A stretch of 7,351 nucleotides of DNA from a bacterium (lineage in GTDB: Bacteria > Bacillota > Clostridia > Oscillospirales > Acutalibacteraceae), in assembly GCA_020626545.1 (NCBI GenBank), contig JAHKZS010000176.1, positions 1-7,351 of the forward strand, given 5' to 3'. Every line of letters starts with the position of its first letter. Positions within the stretch are counted from its first letter, which is position 1. Made by a program: the position numbers and the translations under genes. Below the pieces are notes generated by a model. It had not been told where the DNA came from. It did no database searches and worked only from the letters and a program-made list of their open reading frames with translations. Below are positions 1 to 5,345 of the stretch, one piece after another.

Positions 1-2215
1 CGAACATTGTAACGGCGTAGCCTGTTTCTCTCGCCTGTTCGACTATATTTTTCATATAATTATCGATTCCGCTATAGTGATTAAGGTACGACTTAATATA
101 ATTCGCCGCTTCCTTGTTAGATACCTTAATATCTTTAGCGAGCGAATACGCGCCTATACCGTATACAATACCGAAGTTAACCGCTTTGGCACGGCTTCTC
201 ATCTGAGGCGTTACCATATCTATAGGCATATTAAATACCTGGGAGGCGGTTATTGAGTGGATATCGACGTTATTTTTAAACGCGTCAATCATATTTTCGT
301 CGCCTGAGAGATGGGCTAAAACTCGAAGCTCAATCTGGCTGTAGTCGGCGTCTATAAGTACACAGCCTTCCTTTGCGGTGAAGAACTTACGCATCTCTCG
401 TCCAAGTTCGGTACGGACAGGAATATTCTGAAGATTAGGCTCGGTGGAGCTTATTCTTCCCGTACGGGTTTCTGTCTGGTTAAAATTAGAATGAATACGG
501 CCATCGTCGCAGATAACCTTTAAAAGTCCGTCGCAGTAGGTAGATTTAAGCTTAGCGAGGCCTCGATAGCTTAAAACCATTTCAACTATAGGATAGCTGT
601 ATCTCAAGCTCTCGAGCACATCGGCGCTGGTCGAGTAACCGCTTTTAGTCTTTTTCTTGGCGGGTAATCCCAGCTCCTCAAAAAGCACAACTCCGAGCTG
701 TTTCGGAGAGTTTATATTAAATTCACGTCCGGCCTGAGCGTAAATTTCCTGCTCGAGATTTTCAATTTGAGCTGAAAGCATTTCGCCGTAGGATTTTATT
801 CCCTCTTTATCGACAGAAAAGCCGATATTTTCCATTTTAGCGAGAACTCTCGCGAGCGGAATTTCTACATCCTCGAGCAGATGAGCCATTCCCTTTTCTT
901 TAATATCAGTTATAATCTTTTCACTAAGCTCGGGAAGCTTATATACTGAAGCGTATAATTCTTTTTCGGAATTATTTGTAATCGGTAAATCCAATCCGTA
1001 AGCTACACAGAGCTTGTCAAGCTCGTATGTCGAGGCTGACGGCTGTAAAAGATACGCCGCTAAAAGCAAGTCATTTTTAAGATTTTTTACCTCGAAACCG
1101 TTTTTATCAGCGTAAGCGAAAACCGGTTTACTATCAAAGGTATATTTCTCAACCTTTTCGTCGGATAAGAGGTTGTCTATCTTAGCTTTATCATTCAGAA
1201 CTCCGACAAAGCCGTTATCGGCGAACACGATAGAGATATTCTCTCCGTCGAACTCGGGAATAAAATACAGCTTATCTCCCGAGAAATCTTCAACCTCTTT
1301 TACTTCGATAGTTTCCTTTTCCTTAGAAACTGACTCGGTTTCAATATTATCGGTCATATCTCTGAGTCCGAGCTGGTCGATAAGCTTAAAAAGCTCGAGC
1401 GAGCCCATAAACCTGATAGCCGCGTCTACATCGGGAATTACAACCTTATAGCTGTCGAAATCGGTATCAATCGGGATATCGCGTTTAATTTCGCCGAGCA
1501 TACGGCTCATATAAGCCTGTTCTTTATCGTTAATAAGCTTAGTTCTTACGCCGGGCTTAATGTCTATAGTTTCTATATTTTCATATATATTGTCGAGATT
1601 CTCAAAACGGCTGATTAAGTCGGTAGCTCCCTTGGGGCCTATACCCGTAACCCCGGGGATACAGTCGGAGCTGTCGCCCTGAATCGCCTTAATGTCGATA
1701 AGCTGGGCGGGAGTTACGCTGTAATCCTCTTTAACCTTTTCGGGAGTATAGAAAATATTTCCTTTATTTGAAGCTAAATCTACTGTGGTATTGGAGCTGA
1801 CGAGCTGTAGAGAATCCCTGTCGCCCGTAGCCAAGAAGCACTTAACGCCCTTATCGTCAGCCTGTTTGGAGAGAGTTCCGAGAATATCGTCAGCCTCATA
1901 GCCCTCGCAGGTTACGAGAGTATATCCCAGCATAGTTAAAAGCGTTTTAAGCGGTTCAAGCTGAGCGGCTAACTCATCAGGCATACCTTTACGGTTGGCT
2001 TTATATCCGTCATAGGCTTTATGGCGGAAAGTCGGAGACTTTAAGTCGAAAGCGATAGCCACTCTGTCGGGATTGGTTTCGGATTTAATTTTTTCAAGCA
2101 TAGTAAGAAAACCGTAGATAGCGTTAGTCGGCTGACCGCTTTTAGTGGTGAGCGGTCTAATTCCGTAAAACGCGCGGTTTAGGATACTGTTTCCGTCTAT
2201 TACAAGAATCGTCAT
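1..2215 (-). CDS. polA: DNA polymerase I, C-terminus cut by window edge
   Basis: Family A DNA polymerase that fills gaps and removes RNA primers in repair and lagging-strand synthesis. 738 complete codons are visible. Residues 1-~290 are the 5'-nuclease domain: MTILVIDGNS start, acidic residues D7, D57, D109/D110, D132, D134, D181, D184, and the helix-hairpin-helix GVTGIGPKGA (188-197). Residues ~300-450 correspond to the 3'-5' exonuclease fold, but the DxE motif and the YxxxD motif are absent, so proofreading is probably lost, as is common in Bacillota. The polymerase domain has TRTGRISS (583-590), motif A DYSQIE (D624) and the O-helix R673, K677, F681, Y685. The last codons read YAVTMF, just before the usual GRRR. 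Motif C (HDE) lies outside the window. The start overlaps the alr stop by four bases (ATGA). The only upstream Shine-Dalgarno-like site (GGAAG, 2229-2233) is 13 nt away, so translation is probably coupled to alr. Confidence 0.97.
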   Translation of the reverse strand, partial: MTILVIDGNSILNRAFYGIRPLTTKSGQPTNAIYGFLTMLEKIKSETNPDRVAIAFDLKSPTFRHKAYDGYKANRKGMPDELAAQLEPLKTLLTMLGYTLVTCEGYEADDILGTLSKQADDKGVKCFLATGDRDSLQLVSSNTTVDLASNKGNIFYTPEKVKEDYSVTPAQLIDIKAIQGDSSDCIPGVTGIGPKGATDLISRFENLDNIYENIETIDIKPGVRTKLINDKEQAYMSRMLGEIKRDIPIDTDFDSYKVVIPDVDAAIRFMGSLELFKLIDQLGLRDMTDNIETESVSKEKETIEVKEVEDFSGDKLYFIPEFDGENISIVFADNGFVGVLNDKAKIDNLLSDEKVEKYTFDSKPVFAYADKNGFEVKNLKNDLLLAAYLLQPSASTYELDKLCVAYGLDLPITNNSEKELYASVYKLPELSEKIITDIKEKGMAHLLEDVEIPLARVLAKMENIGFSVDKEGIKSYGEMLSAQIENLEQEIYAQAGREFNINSPKQLGVVLFEELGLPAKKKTKSGYSTSADVLESLRYSYPIVEMVLSYRGLAKLKSTYCDGLLKVICDDGRIHSNFNQTETRTGRISSTEPNLQNIPVRTELGREMRKFFTAKEGCVLIDADYSQIELRVLAHLSGDENMIDAFKNNVDIHSITASQVFNMPIDMVTPQMRSRAKAVNFGIVYGIGAYSLAKDIKVSNKEAANYIKSYLNHYSGIDNYMKNIVEQARETGYAVTMF

Positions 2216-3387
2216 ATCTTATACATCACTTCCGTTACAGTCTCATTATCTACATACAGTCTCGGCACACGTTTAGAGATAGTACAAACCACCTCATAAT
2301 TAATAGTATCGGCGCACACGGCTAAATCATCCGCGGTGCGCTCGCCGTTTTCACCGCTGCCGAAAACTAATACCTCGTCGCCGATATTAACCTCGTCAAT
2401 ATCGGTAATATCGAGCATAGTCTGGTCCATACAGATTCTGCCGATTATATCGGCTCTCTTGCCGTTAACTATCATATATCCGCCCTTAGCGTAAGCTCTT
2501 ATAAAGCCGTCGGCGTATCCCACGGGGACTGTGGCGACTTTCGTATCTTTCTCGGCGGTAAAGGTTCTTCCGTAAGAAACAGAAGCGCCTTTTTTAATCG
2601 TTTTAATATGGGCGATAACTGTTTTCATCGACATACAAGGCGCTAATTCCATTCTGTCCTGAAGAATCGGAGACGGCGCTAAGCCGTACATAATAACGCC
2701 CGCTCTTACCATATCGCAATAGGTTTCGGGATAATCCTCGATAGCTCCCGAGTTAGAACAGTGAGCGATTTTAAACTCAATGTTATTTTCTTTTAAAGAA
2801 TTAATAGTATGGCTGAAATTGCTGTACTGTTTATCGGTAAACTCTTTTCCATCGACATCGCTGTCGGATACACAGAAGTGAGTAAATATACCCTCAACAT
2901 TTAAGCCGACTAAACCGCAGGCGGTTTTTATTTCTTTAATAGAATTATTATCTCTCGGAAACTCCTGACACATAAAACCGATGCGGCTCATTCCCGTATC
3001 AACCTTTATATGTACCTTTACCTCGATTTTATTAATCTCGCACTGCTCGCTTAGAGCCTTGGCGTAATCGAGCGAATACACTGCCTGGGTAATACCTAGC
3101 TCGGCTAAATCAACCGCGTTTTCTACGGGAGTATAGCCTAAGATAAGAATCGGCAGGCTTATATTGTAATCCCTAAGCTCCTTAGCCTCGTCGAGATTGC
3201 TTACCGCGAAATAGTCCGCTCCGAGCCTTTCGTAAAGCGCCGCGAGCGACACAGCGCCGTGTCCATAGCCGTCGGCCTTAATCACGCAACATAGCTTAGT
3301 ATCCCCTATTTTTTCCTTAATAAGCTTAAAATTTTTCCTAGCGTTATCGAGAGAAATCTCCGTCCAGGTACGCTTAACCATTTCCAT
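2212..3387 (-). CDS. alr: alanine racemase
   Basis: PLP-dependent cytoplasmic enzyme interconverting L- and D-alanine, supplying D-Ala for peptidoglycan. The 391-residue length is normal for the family. Visible landmarks are the PLP lysine K37 in CVIKADGYGHG, K128 (equivalent to the carbamylated lysine of characterised racemases) seven residues before R135 in KVDTGMSRIGF, HCSNSGA (209-215), RAGVIMYG (228-235), the second catalytic base Y272 in SVSYGRTF, and GRICMDQTMLD near the C-terminus. The frame is open up to a TTG at 3409-3411, but the ATG at 3385-3387 is preferred because GGAAGG (3397-3402) precedes it by 9 nt. A third candidate ATG two codons later is less well spaced. It is the first gene of an alr-polA unit; its TGA overlaps the polA ATG. 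Fold and residues make the call secure. Whether it is the biosynthetic or a catabolic isozyme cannot be read from sequence alone; biosynthetic is the default for a lone alr. Confidence 0.97.
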   Translation of the reverse strand: MEMVKRTWTEISLDNARKNFKLIKEKIGDTKLCCVIKADGYGHGAVSLAALYERLGADYFAVSNLDEAKELRDYNISLPILILGYTPVENAVDLAELGITQAVYSLDYAKALSEQCEINKIEVKVHIKVDTGMSRIGFMCQEFPRDNNSIKEIKTACGLVGLNVEGIFTHFCVSDSDVDGKEFTDKQYSNFSHTINSLKENNIEFKIAHCSNSGAIEDYPETYCDMVRAGVIMYGLAPSPILQDRMELAPCMSMKTVIAHIKTIKKGASVSYGRTFTAEKDTKVATVPVGYADGFIRAYAKGGYMIVNGKRADIIGRICMDQTMLDITDIDEVNIGDEVLVFGSGENGERTADDLAVCADTINYEVVCTISKRVPRLYVDNETVTEVMYKI

Positions 3388-3396
3388 TTTATATCG

Positions 3397-3402
3397 CCTT
3401 CC
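3397..3402 (-). promoter_or_regulatory. ribosome binding site of alr
   Basis: GGAAGG on the minus strand ends 9 nt before the ATG at 3387. This site decides the start: the longer TTG start at 3411 would place the Shine-Dalgarno inside the coding region and has no equivalent site of its own. Confidence 0.75.
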
Positions 3403-3432
3403 ATATAACAAAGCATAGTATACTTAGAATAA

Positions 3433-3461
3433 ATTATACTACAAAATTGATTTTTATTCAA
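3433..3461 (-). promoter_or_regulatory. sigma-A-type promoter of the alr-polA unit
   Basis: On the minus strand TTGAAT (3456-3461) and a perfect TATAAT (3433-3438) are separated by exactly 17 nt. Transcription would start near 3426, giving a leader of roughly 40 nt before the alr ATG. There is no room for a riboswitch or T-box. It is divergent from the putP promoter about 40 bp away. Confidence 0.8.
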
Positions 3462-3498
3462 TAATATAGAAGAAATAAAATATATAAATGAAAAAGAT

Positions 3499-3527
3499 TT
3501 GCAAAATCCATATATATATGGTATATT
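3499..3527 (+). promoter_or_regulatory. extended -10 promoter of putP
   Basis: TTGCAA (3499-3504) and TATATT (3522-3527) are separated by 17 nt, and TG at 3519-3520 gives an extended -10 (TGnTATATT). Transcription would start near 3534, leaving a leader of about 39 nt. The spacer contains a perfect palindrome, described separately. Confidence 0.75.
3508..3521. promoter_or_regulatory. 14-bp palindrome in the putP promoter spacer, possible operator
   Basis: CCATATATATATGG is a perfect inverted repeat lying entirely between the -35 and -10 boxes of the putP promoter, with its last two bases abutting the -10. A protein bound here would directly affect RNA polymerase at putP. The centre is pure alternating AT, so part of the symmetry could arise by composition; the CC/GG ends are what make it notable. 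The regulator is unknown. Confidence 0.4.
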
Positions 3528-3572
3528 AGTAATGTTTTAATAAACTAAAGTGTTAAAATCAGGAGGGAATGT

Positions 3573-5132
3573 ATGAGTATTTCAAACATAATAGTGCTGT
3601 GTGCGATTGCCTTTTATATGGTAATAATGATTTTAATCGGCGCTGTTAACTCAAAAAACACTAAAAACAACGAGGACTACTTCCTCGGCGGCAGAGGTCT
3701 AGGCGCTTGGACCGCGGCTATCTCGGCGGAGGCTTCCGATATGAGCGGATGGCTTCTTATGGGACTCCCGGGCGCGTTTTACCTCACGGGCTCGGGCGAT
3801 ATCTGGATTGCTATAGGTCTTTTAATAGGAACAATCCTCAACTGGGTTTTTGTATCTAAGAAACTCAGAAGATACACTATTAAAGCCGAAAACAGTCTTA
3901 CTATCCCCAGCTTTTTCGACAACCGATTCAAGAGCAAAGGAGCTTTAAAAATAGTTTCGGCTATTATTATCGCGATATTCTTCTCGGTATATACCGCGTC
4001 GGCTTTCTCGAGCGGAGCTAAGCTTTTCGCTACACTCTTCGGCAACGACGACAACTACTCTCAGGTATATCTTATCGGACTTATTATCGCGGCTGTAGTA
4101 ATTCTCGTATATACATTACTCGGCGGATTTAAGGCTGTATGTACTACCGACTTAATCCAGGGTATGTTAATGCTCGTAGCTATTTTAACTGTTCCGATTA
4201 TCGCTTACGCTATTATCTCGGGCAACGGCGGATTCGACGCTAACCTCGCTAAACACGGCGTTACAAACGCGGCTTCTTTCGTAAATCCGTTTACCGTAAA
4301 CGACCAGCCTATCCCGTTTAGCAACGTAATTTCGGGCTTAGCTTGGGGACTTGGTTACTTTGGTATGCCTCATATTCTCGTTAGATTTATGGCGGTTAAA
4401 AGCGAAAAAGAGATTAAAAAGTCCGGTACAATCGCTATTATCTGGGTATCGCTCGCGTTCGTCGCTTCTTTCTTTATCGGTATACTCGGACGCGCTTTTG
4501 TAACATCAAACCTTACAGACGCTACAAGCGAAACCGTATTAATCAGAATGATTCAGCAGATTTTCACGGACAACTTCGTGCTTATATTTATAGGCGGTAT
4601 CTTCCTTTGCGGTATTTTAGCGGCTATTATGAGTACAGCGGACAGCCAGCTTCTCGTTACGGCTTCGGCGATTTCCGAGGATATGTACAAGGGTGCTATT
4701 AAAAAGGACGCTTCCGAAAAGAACGCGCTTATGATAGGCAGAGTAGCGGTTATCGTAATCGCGGTTATCGCGTTCGCTATCGCTATCGACCCGAACTCCA
4801 GTATTATGGGACTTGTATCGGACGCTTGGGCAGGCTTCGGCGCGGCGTTCGGCCCTGTTGTACTTCTCGCGCTGTTCTGGAAACGCAGTAACGCCGCGGG
4901 CGCTATGGCGGGTATGATAAGCGGCGCTTTAACGGTTATCGTTTGGGACTATATCCCGATGATAAGCACAGCCGACGGACTTTCTACTATCGGCAACGCT
5001 ACAGGACTTTACTCCTTAGCGGTAGGCTTCCCCGTCGCTCTCGTGATTATGGTTATCGTATCGCTTATAACCAAAAAGCCTAACGACGAAATTGTGAAGG
5101 AATTTGAGAGCGTACAGACATATTCCGAATAA
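3573..5132 (+). CDS. putP: sodium/proline symporter (SSS family)
   Basis: Inner-membrane transporter of the solute:sodium symporter family that imports proline with Na+. The 519 residues read as about 13 hydrophobic segments, the first at ~5-25 and the last at ~476-500, fitting the LeuT-like fold. The N-terminus matches PutP closely: YFLGGRGLG with R41, then ASDMSGWLLMGLPGA with D56, S58, G59 and W60, equivalent to the Na+/proline residues R40, D55, S57, G58 and W59 of the E. coli protein. Further PutP signatures are TTDLIQG (D193), GLGYFGMPHILVRFMA (261-274) and MSTADSQLLV (S354, T355; second Na+ contact). The start has AGGAGG (3561-3566) 6 nt upstream. The gene stands alone between its own promoter and a terminator. 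The substrate could in principle be another small solute, but the substrate-site residues favour proline. Confidence 0.92.
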   Translation: MSISNIIVLCAIAFYMVIMILIGAVNSKNTKNNEDYFLGGRGLGAWTAAISAEASDMSGWLLMGLPGAFYLTGSGDIWIAIGLLIGTILNWVFVSKKLRRYTIKAENSLTIPSFFDNRFKSKGALKIVSAIIIAIFFSVYTASAFSSGAKLFATLFGNDDNYSQVYLIGLIIAAVVILVYTLLGGFKAVCTTDLIQGMLMLVAILTVPIIAYAIISGNGGFDANLAKHGVTNAASFVNPFTVNDQPIPFSNVISGLAWGLGYFGMPHILVRFMAVKSEKEIKKSGTIAIIWVSLAFVASFFIGILGRAFVTSNLTDATSETVLIRMIQQIFTDNFVLIFIGGIFLCGILAAIMSTADSQLLVTASAISEDMYKGAIKKDASEKNALMIGRVAVIVIAVIAFAIAIDPNSSIMGLVSDAWAGFGAAFGPVVLLALFWKRSNAAGAMAGMISGALTVIVWDYIPMISTADGLSTIGNATGLYSLAVGFPVALVIMVIVSLITKKPNDEIVKEFESVQTYSE

Positions 5133-5155
5133 TCTATATACTATAATATATAACT

Positions 5156-5188
5156 ACAGGGCTGTTTTTACGGCCCTGTTTTTTCTTT
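5156..5188 (+). terminator. Rho-independent terminator of putP
   Basis: ACAGGGC (5156-5162) pairs with GCCCTGT (5173-5179) in a 7-bp stem that can extend by a G-U and a G-C pair, leaving a small T-rich loop. It is followed by TTTTTCTTT (5180-5188). It begins 24 nt after the putP stop, and separates putP from the next gene. Confidence 0.92.
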
Positions 5189-5267
5189 AATAAAATAATT
5201 TAACGGTTTTTTCGTTATAATGTTAAAATCGTATAAAATATTTCGATATTTTTTTACATTTTTAACA

Positions 5268-5296
5268 TTGATTTATTTTTAATTATACATTATAAT
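5268..5296 (+). promoter_or_regulatory. sigma-A-type promoter of the secreted modular protein
   Basis: TTGATT (5268-5273) and a perfect TATAAT (5291-5296) are separated by 17 nt; transcription would start near 5303. A strong AAGGAGG (5329-5335) follows 10 nt before the ATG. The -10 lies inside a perfect 12-bp palindrome ACATTATAATGT (5287-5298). An 11-bp copy of TTATAATGTTA occurs at 5215-5225 and again at 5290-5300, but the upstream copy has no good -35. Confidence 0.75.
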
Positions 5297-5345
5297 GTTA
5301 TATAGGTTTAAATACCGAAAATATTTTTAAGGAGGAAAATTACCA

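Noticed and set aside
1173..1451. Plus-strand 92-codon open frame
   Set aside because: It lies opposite polA, which is conserved through this stretch; its Ser-rich, low-complexity translation is a shadow.
3388..3411. Longer alr from a TTG start at 3411
   Set aside because: The Shine-Dalgarno GGAAGG falls inside this extension and is correctly spaced for the ATG at 3387, and the extra residues are not typical of the family.
3779..4054. Minus-strand 91-codon open frame
   Set aside because: It is antisense to the conserved putP core, with no family resemblance or ribosome binding site noticed.
5191..5221. Second promoter using TATAAT at 5216-5221
   Set aside because: There is no recognisable -35 at 16-18 nt upstream; the match is likely due to AT-rich composition.
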